In this document: positions 1 to 5,939 of the stretch, one piece after another
Layout of the letters: each line of letters starts with the position of its first letter
How positions within the stretch are numbered: the stretch's first letter is position 1
DNA from: Candidatus Pollutiaquabacter sp.
Lineage (GTDB): Bacteria; Bacteroidota; Bacteroidia; AKYH767-A; 2013-40CM-41-45
NCBI GenBank assembly: GCA_903854075.1
Contig: CAINVI010000272.1
Location: forward strand, 1 to 6,745
Direction: 5' to 3'
DNA length: 6,745 nucleotides
Program-made: the position numbers and the translations under genes
Notes under the pieces: generated by a model
Databases searched by the model: none
Told to the model about the DNA's origin: nothing
The model's input: only the letters and a program-made list of their open reading frames with translations

Positions 1-587
1 GCGCAGGTAAAACCACACTGACCAACTTGCTTGCAAAAACATTGAAGTGGGAACCTCACTTTGAAGATGTTGACGACAACCCCTATCTGAACGATTTTTA
101 TGAAGATATGCAGCGTTGGTCGTTCAACCTTCAAATCTACTTCCTGAATTCCCGCTTCGAGCAGATAACAAAAATCCGCCAGTCCGGAAAAACCATCATC
201 CAGGATCGCACGATTTACGAAGATGCCAACATCTTTGCACCGAATCTGCATTCTATGGGACTCATGACCACCCGCGACTTCAATAATTACCAGTCGCTTT
301 TCAATGTAATGTCGAAGTTCGTCTCTCCACCGGATCTTTTGATTTATCTGCGTGCCAGCGTACCCACCTTGGTCAACCAGATTGGCAAGCGTGGCCGGGA
401 TTACGAAAACTCAATCCGTATTGATTATCTGAAACGATTAAATGAACGATACGAGGCATGGATTTCCACCTACGACTTAGGTAAACTGCTGATCATCGAT
501 GTGGATGACCTGAATTACGCCGATAATCCGGAGGATTTGGGCAAAGTAGTCAACAAGATTAACGCCGAAATCAACGGCCTTTTCTAG
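1..587 (+). CDS. Deoxynucleoside kinase (dAdo/dGuo kinase type), N-terminus cut by the window edge
   Basis: This enzyme phosphorylates deoxynucleosides to dNMPs in the cytoplasm, using a nucleoside triphosphate, as part of nucleotide salvage. The frame is open from the first complete codon (position 3), which begins inside the P-loop: AGKTTL is visible and the preceding glycines lie outside the window. The TTG at 27 is an internal leucine codon, not a start. Counting visible residues, family hallmarks follow in order: the acidic DVDDNPYL segment (22-29), RWSFNLQ (38-44), the DRTIYED motif (68-74, the DRS-type motif of the family), the arginine-rich LID KRGRDYE (129-135), and a C-terminal hydrophobic strand LLIIDVDD. 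There are 194 visible residues; members I know are slightly over 200, so only about ten residues are missing. It converges on the minus-strand DUF4476 gene across a shared terminator. Purine-deoxynucleoside preference is inferred from similarity to Bacteroidota homologues; exact specificity cannot be read from the sequence. Confidence 0.92.
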   Translation, partial: AGKTTLTNLLAKTLKWEPHFEDVDDNPYLNDFYEDMQRWSFNLQIYFLNSRFEQITKIRQSGKTIIQDRTIYEDANIFAPNLHSMGLMTTRDFNNYQSLFNVMSKFVSPPDLLIYLRASVPTLVNQIGKRGRDYENSIRIDYLKRLNERYEAWISTYDLGKLLIIDVDDLNYADNPEDLGKVVNKINAEINGLF

Positions 588-606
588 ACCGAAACACACC
601 TGAGAT

Positions 607-638
607 AAAAAAAGCCATCCCTGCGGATGGCTTTTTTA
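607..638. terminator. Bidirectional intrinsic terminator between converging genes
   Basis: A perfect stem AAGCCATCC / GGATGGCTT with a four-base CTGC loop (621-624) is flanked by an A-tract on the left and a T-tract on the right. It therefore yields a GC-containing hairpin followed by a U-run in either direction. It lies 20 nt after the kinase stop codon and 26 nt beyond the stop of the minus-strand DUF4476 gene, so it can end both transcripts. Confidence 0.93.
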
Positions 639-663
639 TTGCGTAGCTCATTCCTTACTACCA

Positions 664-1353
664 TTAACTGATAAACCGACTCAACTCCACAATACTGCTC
701 TCGAAGGTGAATGCGCTATACACCACGTAATACCGGTGTGGGTCGACAGTACGGCTGTAAGCGAACTTAGCAACTTCCAGACGACTTGACTCAAAACTGA
801 AGACTTCCAGCAAAGAGGCAACCTGTGCGGAAGTAAACCTCCGATCACGCAGTAACTGCCGCGACATCTCAACACGACTGCTCTCAAATGTTCTTCGCGC
901 AATAGCGTCGCGCAGACGAAAAAACTCGTCGTCAGTGACCGGAAAATACGTTGATGCACAAGTCACAGGATTGAAATCATGACAGCAGTTTGCATCGGGA
1001 ATATTAAACATGGCCACACTACTTACCGTTTGCATTAATCCGCGATTCGTCAATCGCATGGAAATTGCCGTCATACCTGGAATAAAGACCATGCCATCGA
1101 AAACAATGCGTGCATGCTGACCATAACCGTTTGATCGGTAGGCAAGTTTTACAATTCGCACGTGGTGATTGCCCGGCTGAAGCTCGTCGAAGTAAAATTC
1201 ATTTCCGGAAAAAGATGTCCATTGGTAGTCAAAACGTACCTGATGAGCCTCATAACCATCAACATTCAAGGTAAGCGTTGAGGCAGCTAGCGCACTGGCA
1301 TTGATACTGACTCCAACTAAAAATAATACCGTAATAAGAAATCTTGTTTTCAT
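664..1353 (-). CDS. Secreted protein with PEGA-like N-terminal domain and C-terminal DUF4476
   Basis: The 229-residue product starts with a signal peptide: MKTR, a hydrophobic core to about residue 17, then small residues (ASALAAS) suggesting cleavage near 22-24, so it is exported to the periplasm or surface. Residues about 25-110 resemble a PEGA-like or carboxypeptidase-regulatory-like beta domain (FDELQPGNHHVRIVK, then VFDGMVFIPGMTAISMRL). Residues about 136-229 match DUF4476, with the FTSAQVASLLEVFSFESSRLEVAKFAY stretch most typical. This part shows a threefold repeat: FESS at 156-159, 187-190 and 217-220, each followed by a similar helix (RVEMSR, RLEVAK, IVELSR). Three cysteines lie in the linker (CC at 123-124, C132). 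There is no lipobox. The ATG at 1353 is preceded by AGGAGG at 7 nt, which strongly supports this start. Its function is unknown; DUF4476 has no assigned activity that I know of. It is the last gene of the minus-strand series. Confidence 0.87.
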   Translation of the reverse strand: MKTRFLITVLFLVGVSINASALAASTLTLNVDGYEAHQVRFDYQWTSFSGNEFYFDELQPGNHHVRIVKLAYRSNGYGQHARIVFDGMVFIPGMTAISMRLTNRGLMQTVSSVAMFNIPDANCCHDFNPVTCASTYFPVTDDEFFRLRDAIARRTFESSRVEMSRQLLRDRRFTSAQVASLLEVFSFESSRLEVAKFAYSRTVDPHRYYVVYSAFTFESSIVELSRFIS

Positions 1354-1382
1354 AGGAGTACCTCCTGTTCTTTTTATAGAAC
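1354..1382 (-). promoter_or_regulatory. Strong Shine-Dalgarno and two tandem small hairpins in the DUF4476 leader
   Basis: Reading the minus strand, AGGAGG (1366-1361) lies 7 nt before the ATG. The AGGAG is part of a perfect 5-bp inverted repeat with CTCCT (1358-1354), with a 3-nt loop, so the ribosome site could fold on itself. Directly upstream is a second perfect 5-bp inverted repeat, GTTCT (1382-1378) and AGAAC (1371-1367), with a 6-nt AT-rich loop. None of the other complete genes here has such a Shine-Dalgarno sequence. The stems are short, so a regulatory role is only a possibility. Confidence 0.55.
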
Positions 1383-1389
1383 ATACACA

Positions 1390-1405
1390 TCCAATTCCCG
1401 TGCCA
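1390..1405 (-). promoter_or_regulatory. Candidate sigma-54 (-24/-12) promoter of the DUF4476 gene
   Basis: The minus strand reads TGGCACGGGAATTGGA, against the sigma-54 consensus TGGCACG-N4-TTGC(A/T). The -24 block matches 7 of 7 with correct spacing, and the -12 block matches TTG and the following A. The one mismatch is serious: G instead of the nearly invariant C at -12. Transcription would start near 1379, about 26 nt before the ATG and 13 nt before the Shine-Dalgarno, which is a sensible leader. The same stretch can also be read as a poor Bacteroidota vegetative promoter (TTTG at 1407-1404, TATGTTC at 1385-1379, 18 nt apart). A sigma-54 activator is encoded about 1 kb upstream. Confidence 0.42.
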
Positions 1406-1462
1406 AACCCGGAAAAACGATGAATTTTACGTGAAGTACCTTTTTAAGAAGTAAAGCGAGGC

Positions 1463-2371
1463 CTACGCATGATAATCATACTCAAAGCGCATTCCGTAGT
1501 GCTTGTCACGCCCGCCACGCGAAGCGTCAATTTCAAAAACCTGCTCAGCGATCAACTGTCCGTCAGGATCGTACTCATAAATGTTTTTTCTGAGCAATAA
1601 CCCGGTATTGTCAAAAAGCTCTTGTGTTATCATCTTATCGTTCGCGTCGTATTCGTACCGAACCGTCTTGGAGTAGAAATCTTTATACGCACGCTCCAAT
1701 GCATTACCGCGATCATCATACACAGTGGTTACCGAGGAAATTAATTTCCCCTGTGTATTGGACTGAAGAGTCGACAGCTCTCTGCCCGATGCATCAAATT
1801 TCGTTATACTCGTCGACTCCAAGTTGCCATTACTGTCATACGATTTCTCTTCCACCACAAGCAATTCACCCCGCTGTGCTGACAATTCTTCCAGCAAGTG
1901 TCCGGCTGCCGCATATTTCCGGCGCTGAAGCAAATCCCCCTGTTCATCGTATACAAACTCTTCCCGATAATCCAATTCTCCCTCTTCATCGAAACGCTGA
2001 AAGGCAATTACCCGGTCTTTCTCATCGTAGGAATAAAGCAACTTCTCCCCTTCATCCTCACCGTAAACCTTTACCTCTTCAAGGAGTCTTCCTTTTTCAT
2101 CACGCTTAAAAATCCTGCGCTCCGCTACGTCGTCGATAGCATAATACAATTCATGATCAAGCAATTTTCCTGCCTCAGAATAAGTATACTCGTTACGCTC
2201 TTCCAACTCTCCTTCATTATCAAACTTTGATTCCCGAAGTACATTTCCGGCCGAATCCATTTCAACCACCAGTTCGAGAAACTCATCGTCAGCTTTCATC
2301 ATCAATTCCGAAAAATTAAGCGACTTGTAAAGTTGATGAAAGCGGCGAATGGTTTTGATCTGCTTATTCAT
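1463..2371 (-). CDS. Soluble YD/RHS-like repeat protein, function unknown
   Basis: The 302-residue product has no signal peptide or membrane segment and is probably cytoplasmic. After a helical head (residues 1-35, MNKQIKTIRRFHQLYKSL) almost the whole chain is a run of about a dozen degenerate units, roughly 20 residues each, of the form (Y/F)D-x-x-G-x-L followed by a beta-prone, charged stretch. Clear examples are FDNEGEL (50), RDEKGRLLEE (90), FDEEGEL (127), YDEQGDLL (141), YDSNGNL (178), FDASGREL (192), YDDRGNAL (218) and YDPDGQL (267). This resembles YD/RHS repeats, which build beta-sheet shells, but there is no RHS core or toxin domain. A MORN-like or YwqK-type repeat protein is an alternative. 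The head is strongly basic and the repeats acidic. No Shine-Dalgarno precedes the ATG. It lies 73 nt after the response regulator gene, so it may be co-transcribed or use its own promoter. I cannot assign a role. Confidence 0.82.
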   Translation of the reverse strand: MNKQIKTIRRFHQLYKSLNFSELMMKADDEFLELVVEMDSAGNVLRESKFDNEGELEERNEYTYSEAGKLLDHELYYAIDDVAERRIFKRDEKGRLLEEVKVYGEDEGEKLLYSYDEKDRVIAFQRFDEEGELDYREEFVYDEQGDLLQRRKYAAAGHLLEELSAQRGELLVVEEKSYDSNGNLESTSITKFDASGRELSTLQSNTQGKLISSVTTVYDDRGNALERAYKDFYSKTVRYEYDANDKMITQELFDNTGLLLRKNIYEYDPDGQLIAEQVFEIDASRGGRDKHYGMRFEYDYHA

Positions 2372-2403
2372 AGGTAATGTATTTTATCTTAAGAAGGATT
2401 CAA

Positions 2404-2418
2404 TGCAGGAAAGAGCCA
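2404..2418 (-). promoter_or_regulatory. Weak sigma-54-like element upstream of the YD-repeat gene
   Basis: The minus strand reads TGGCTCTTTCCTGCA. This has GG and GC elements with 5 of 6 matches at -24 and 3 of 4 at -12, but GG and GC are 9 nt apart instead of the standard 10. A start near 2393 would leave a leader of about 22 nt. On its own this could be chance; it is listed because a better element of the same kind precedes the next gene downstream. Confidence 0.2.
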
Positions 2419-2444
2419 CAACTGGTGATCTGCGTTTCAAATTT

Positions 2445-3602
2445 TCACTTACTAACATATTGCCGCACTTCTTTCTCAGTGATTTTGGCATCACTTAAGA
2501 TAACCAAACGTTCCACCACATTGCGCAACTCACGGATATTACCGGTCCAATCGATTTTTTGTAATTCTTTGTATGCCTCCTGAGAAAAAGATTTCAAGGG
2601 TATCCCGTAATCTTCACAAATCTCTTGCACAAAATGATCCGCCAGTAGTGGAATATCGGATTTGCGCTCGTTGAGCGACGGAACGTGAATGAGAATTACA
2701 CTCAACCGGTGATAAAGATCTTCCCGGAAATTACCTTTCGCAATTTCCTGCCGAAGGTCTTTGTTCGTCGCTGCAATCACCCGCGGCGACACTGAAATTT
2801 CTTTTTCGCCACCGACACGTGTGATTTTATTTTCCTGTAATGCGCGAAGCACTTTTGCCTGAGCCGAAAGACTCATATCACCGATTTCGTCCAGGAACAA
2901 GGTGCCGCCGCTGGCCTGTTCAAATTTACCGATTCGCTGCTTGATCGCTGACGTAAAGGCTCCTTTTTCATGGCCAAAAAGTTCACTCTCGATAAGCTCT
3001 GAAGGTATTGCGGCACAATTCACTTCGACCATTGGTCCATTCGCATGTTGACTTTTTTCGTGTATCCAGCGTGCTACCAATTCCTTACCAGTTCCGTTGC
3101 CGCCGGTAATCAGCACGCGGGCTTCTGTCGGACCGACGCGATCAACTAGCTGTCGTATTTGCAAAAGTTCGGGGGAAGTTCCCACCATTTCACGGGTCTT
3201 GGAAACCTTTCGGCGCAATGTCTTCGTCTCTTTTACCAGCAAAGTTCGATCCAGCGCATTTCGCACCGTTACCAAGAGTCGATTCAGATCCGGCGGCTTG
3301 GCAATAAAGTCATAAGCACCTTTTTTCAACGCCTCGACTGCTGTATCGATTGTACCGTGACCAGTAATCATTACTACCGGCAAATCAGGATGAAGTTCCT
3401 GCAGTTTTGTCAACACTTCCATGCCGTCTGTCTTCGGCATTTTAATGTCGCACAAGACCAGGTCAAAACCGCCCGGAGTGGCCATACGAATACCTTCAGC
3501 ACCATCAGCAGCTTCTTCTACTTCGAAATTTTCGAATTGAAGAATATCCCGCAGTGCATTTCGGATTGCTTTCTCGTCGTCAATGATAAGAACTTTAGGC
3601 AT
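2445..3602 (-). CDS. NtrC-family sigma-54 activator response regulator lacking the HTH domain
   Basis: The 385-residue cytoplasmic protein has two modules. The receiver domain (1-120) carries the acidic pair D8/D9, phospho-acceptor D52 in LCDIKMP, T80 and K102 in AKPP. The AAA+ domain (about 138-310) shows Walker A GGNGTGKE (167-174), loop GAFTSA (214-219, the GAFTGA position that contacts sigma-54), Walker B GGTLFLDEIGDM (232-243), AATN sensor I (277-280), arginine fingers in FREDLYHR (292-299) and the sensor II segment WTGNIRELRN (352-361). It ends at residue 385, some 25 residues after sensor II, so the Fis-type helix-turn-helix that usually follows is absent. From memory, Bacteroidota homologues end at the same place, which argues for a natural form over truncation. 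No partner histidine kinase is in the window. The gene starts 45 nt after the phosphatase stop with no visible terminator between, so read-through from the ABC operon is likely. Its target genes are unknown. Confidence 0.95.
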   Translation of the reverse strand: MPKVLIIDDEKAIRNALRDILQFENFEVEEAADGAEGIRMATPGGFDLVLCDIKMPKTDGMEVLTKLQELHPDLPVVMITGHGTIDTAVEALKKGAYDFIAKPPDLNRLLVTVRNALDRTLLVKETKTLRRKVSKTREMVGTSPELLQIRQLVDRVGPTEARVLITGGNGTGKELVARWIHEKSQHANGPMVEVNCAAIPSELIESELFGHEKGAFTSAIKQRIGKFEQASGGTLFLDEIGDMSLSAQAKVLRALQENKITRVGGEKEISVSPRVIAATNKDLRQEIAKGNFREDLYHRLSVILIHVPSLNERKSDIPLLADHFVQEICEDYGIPLKSFSQEAYKELQKIDWTGNIRELRNVVERLVILSDAKITEKEVRQYVSK

Positions 3603-3647
3603 ACATTTATTCGCTTTGAGCTAAGGTACGAAACTGATGCACTTCTG

Positions 3648-4592
3648 CTACGGCAAAGGCAGACCTTTCGCTATTCGGTAGGCAGCTCCCTCTTTTAGCG
3701 CATAAGTCGAAAGCATCATACGCTTGAATTTATACTGCTTTACAACAAGTTGCGTCGTGATACTGGCTAATACGATCATATCGACGCGCATGCGCACCAG
3801 CCCTTTCATAGCAAGCCGTTGCTGACGGGTGGAAGCAAGCAGTGCGTTGTGTAAAGTACGGTATGCTTGGAGATCAAACGTATAATGGGCTTTACCTCGC
3901 AACGGATCTTTTCCATGTAAATGATATCCGATCATGCGCGCATAGGATTCGGAAGAACCGGAAGCTCCTACCAGGAGCGTCACCGGATAATCCCGCAAAG
4001 CAGCTGTCAGCGGTGCTATTTCCTTCAGCAGATATTTTTCCAACTGTTTAACTTGCGCAGCACGAATCGGATCATCCGGGCTAAAAATTTCCAGCAGCCG
4101 GGAAGCCCCTATATCAAAACTCATTTTCCAGTAGGTACGACGTTTGTCAGCAATAATAAATTCGGTCGAGCCACCGCCAATATCCATAATCAGCACGCGC
4201 TCGTCTAGCACCGGTAAATTTTGCATAACGCCATCACGAATCAGCTGCGCTTCGCTGGCGCCACTGATCACTTGGATTACAATACCTGATTCTTGTCGGA
4301 CTCGCTTGACAAAGTCAGAACCATTACCGGAGCTACGGATCGCTGAGGTAGCAAAGGCGTAAACCTCTTGAATACCATGTTCACGAATACTATCCGCAAA
4401 TTCCAGAATGGCTTTTACACCCCGTTCAAATGGTTGAGGGGCAATATACCCAAGATGTATTCCTCCTTGTCCCAATTTGACCGTTTTCCGTCTTCGCAGG
4501 AGTGGCTTCCAACTTCCATTATCATTCCGCGTAGCCAGCAGCAGGTGAAACGTGTTAGTACCCAGATCAAGGACTGCAAATTTTCTGGACAT
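3648..4592 (-). CDS. Ppx/GppA-family phosphatase (exopolyphosphatase-like, short form)
   Basis: This is an actin-like (ASKHA fold) phosphohydrolase, expected to release phosphate from polyphosphate ends or the 5'-phosphate of pppGpp in the cytoplasm. Phosphate-binding loop 1 is VLDLGTNTFHLL (7-18), ATSAIR lies at 81-86 and phosphate-binding loop 2 is IMDIGGGSTEF (135-145). The segment SGASEAQLI (110-118) aligns with SGNEEARLI of E. coli PPX. The residue matching catalytic E121 is kept (E114), while the preceding glutamate is serine here. GASGSSES (209-216) and the C-terminal LSTYALKEGAAYRIA (294-308) also fit the family. At 314 residues it has only the two-lobed core and lacks the C-terminal HD-type region of the roughly 500-residue enterobacterial enzymes. 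It begins 15 nt after the permease stop, indicating one operon, with a weak GAGGG ahead of the ATG. Whether it is an exopolyphosphatase or a guanosine pentaphosphatase cannot be decided here. Confidence 0.92.
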   Translation of the reverse strand: MSRKFAVLDLGTNTFHLLLATRNDNGSWKPLLRRRKTVKLGQGGIHLGYIAPQPFERGVKAILEFADSIREHGIQEVYAFATSAIRSSGNGSDFVKRVRQESGIVIQVISGASEAQLIRDGVMQNLPVLDERVLIMDIGGGSTEFIIADKRRTYWKMSFDIGASRLLEIFSPDDPIRAAQVKQLEKYLLKEIAPLTAALRDYPVTLLVGASGSSESYARMIGYHLHGKDPLRGKAHYTFDLQAYRTLHNALLASTRQQRLAMKGLVRMRVDMIVLASITTQLVVKQYKFKRMMLSTYALKEGAAYRIAKGLPLP

Positions 4593-4607
4593 CCGCCCTC
4601 TGCGATA

Positions 4608-5927
4608 TTATTGATGAAAACGTATCCACTTCCAAAGCTCCTTGTAACTCGGCTTTTTTCCATACATCAGGATTCCAATCCTATATATTTTACCGGCCAA
4701 CCAGGTGGTAAAAATAAAGCCACCTACCAGCAACACCATGGACAATGCCACTTCGTACCAAGGCACACCGAAGGGAATACGCACCATCATGACAATCGGA
4801 GAGGTGAACGGTATGATGGAGAACCAAAAGGCTATATTTCCTTGCGGATTGTTTAACACATTTATCGCAGCTACGTAGGAAATGATCAGCGGAATGGTAA
4901 TCGGTAGCATGAACTGTTGTACATCCGTTTCCGCATCTACCGCAGCGCCCACTGCAGCGAACAAAGCACTATAAAGCAGATAGCCGCCGAGAAAATAAAA
5001 TATAAACATACCGATCATGAGCGGAAAATTCACTGTTGCCATCATGCCGGTAACTTTAGAGAGGGCATCCTGTGGTTGAATTTGTTGCACTTCTGCATTT
5101 AACGGCATCTGTCCGCTTTGCACAACCGATTGAACCATTTCCTTATCTGCCACATCGCCGCCCATCGAAGTTCCCACCACTGTAAATATGAGCGTGGTCA
5201 AAACGACCCACAGCATAAATTGTGTCAGACCAACCAATGCCACACCAATAATTTTACCCATCATCAATTGGAACGGTTTGACCGACGAGATTATTACCTC
5301 AATAATACGATTGGTCTTTTCTTCCAAAACACCACGCATCACCATGGCACCGTAAATAAAAATGAACATATAGATCAGAAATCCACCGGCAAAGCCAAGT
5401 CCGGAAGCCAATGGTGTACTTGTTTGCTGATCTTCCATATCACGTGTCCCCACCTGAACGTTGGTCCGGATAGCGGCTAGTTTTTCAGGATCGATCCCTG
5501 CCTCAATGTACTTCTGTTCATTAATCTCTTTTTCAATAGTAGATTCGATACGATCTACCACCTCCATTCCCGGTTGCGATTCAGAATACAATACAACTGC
5601 CTTTTCCAAGGCAGAGACATTGGCGGTGGCGGGAATATAAAGGACTCCGAAATAACCGGAATCGGCGGCAGCATGACGAGCCATACGTAACGGCAATTCC
5701 GTAGATAGAAAATCTACTCGTTCAGAATCGGCAAAGCGGTCTTTAAAAACCAAAGTCTCATCGACTACAAGAATTTTTTTCTGCTCGGTATCGACCTTAT
5801 CCATCAAGGCAATGGCCACAAACACACCACCCATCAGCAAAGGACCCAGAATGGTCATGATGAGAAAAGACTTCTTCTTTACCCGTGTGAAATATTCACG
5901 TTGTATGATCAGTAATATCTTATTCAT
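4608..5927 (-). CDS. ABC-2 type exporter permease (NatB-like)
   Basis: The 439-residue inner-membrane subunit pairs with the ATPase encoded 12 nt upstream. Its topology is typical of the large ABC-2 permeases: a cytoplasmic start (MNKILLIIQREYFTRVKKKS), TM1 at about 21-42, a soluble extracytoplasmic domain of some 130 residues (43-175), then five or more membrane segments near 178-198, 223-252, 299-328, 338-358 and 392-415, with a less certain one near 364-383. RGVLEEKTNRIIEVIISSVKPFQLMMGKIIG (198-228), after the second segment, is the most diagnostic stretch of the family and forms the cytoplasmic coupling region. A second loop at about 253-298 is rich in Q and V. The basic C-terminus (YGKKPSYKELWKWIRFHQ) fits a cytoplasmic end. 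NatB-type systems export sodium, while relatives export drugs or other compounds; the substrate here is unknown. Only a poor Shine-Dalgarno precedes the ATG, so translation may be coupled to the ATPase gene. Confidence 0.93.
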   Translation of the reverse strand: MNKILLIIQREYFTRVKKKSFLIMTILGPLLMGGVFVAIALMDKVDTEQKKILVVDETLVFKDRFADSERVDFLSTELPLRMARHAAADSGYFGVLYIPATANVSALEKAVVLYSESQPGMEVVDRIESTIEKEINEQKYIEAGIDPEKLAAIRTNVQVGTRDMEDQQTSTPLASGLGFAGGFLIYMFIFIYGAMVMRGVLEEKTNRIIEVIISSVKPFQLMMGKIIGVALVGLTQFMLWVVLTTLIFTVVGTSMGGDVADKEMVQSVVQSGQMPLNAEVQQIQPQDALSKVTGMMATVNFPLMIGMFIFYFLGGYLLYSALFAAVGAAVDAETDVQQFMLPITIPLIISYVAAINVLNNPQGNIAFWFSIIPFTSPIVMMVRIPFGVPWYEVALSMVLLVGGFIFTTWLAGKIYRIGILMYGKKPSYKELWKWIRFHQ

Positions 5928-5939
5928 GGTATAGCCGAG

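Noticed and set aside
27..29. TTG as the start codon of the deoxynucleoside kinase
   Set aside because: The frame is open upstream and encodes AGKTTLTN, the end of the P-loop, so this TTG is internal.
1379..1407. Bacteroidota vegetative promoter (TTTG then TAnnTTTG type) for the DUF4476 gene
   Set aside because: TTTG with TATGTTCT 18 nt later matches only part of the -7 box. It overlaps the sigma-54-like element, so I note it as a rival reading without a separate feature.
1436..1470. Terminator after the YD-repeat gene
   Set aside because: The AGGCCT palindrome near the stop cannot form a useful stem-loop, and no GC-rich hairpin precedes the nearby A/T-rich stretch.
1624..2109. Plus-strand open frame of 161 codons opposite the YD-repeat gene
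   Set aside because: Its composition (rich in H, P, S and R, no domain) is that of a shadow frame, while the minus-strand frame has clear repeat periodicity.
3159..3698. Plus-strand open frame of 179 codons opposite the response regulator start
   Set aside because: It lies over the highly conserved receiver domain and has no recognisable motif or start signal.
4368..4856. Plus-strand open frame of 162 codons across the phosphatase-permease junction
   Set aside because: Both minus-strand genes here are well supported; the plus frame is low-complexity and shows no family feature.
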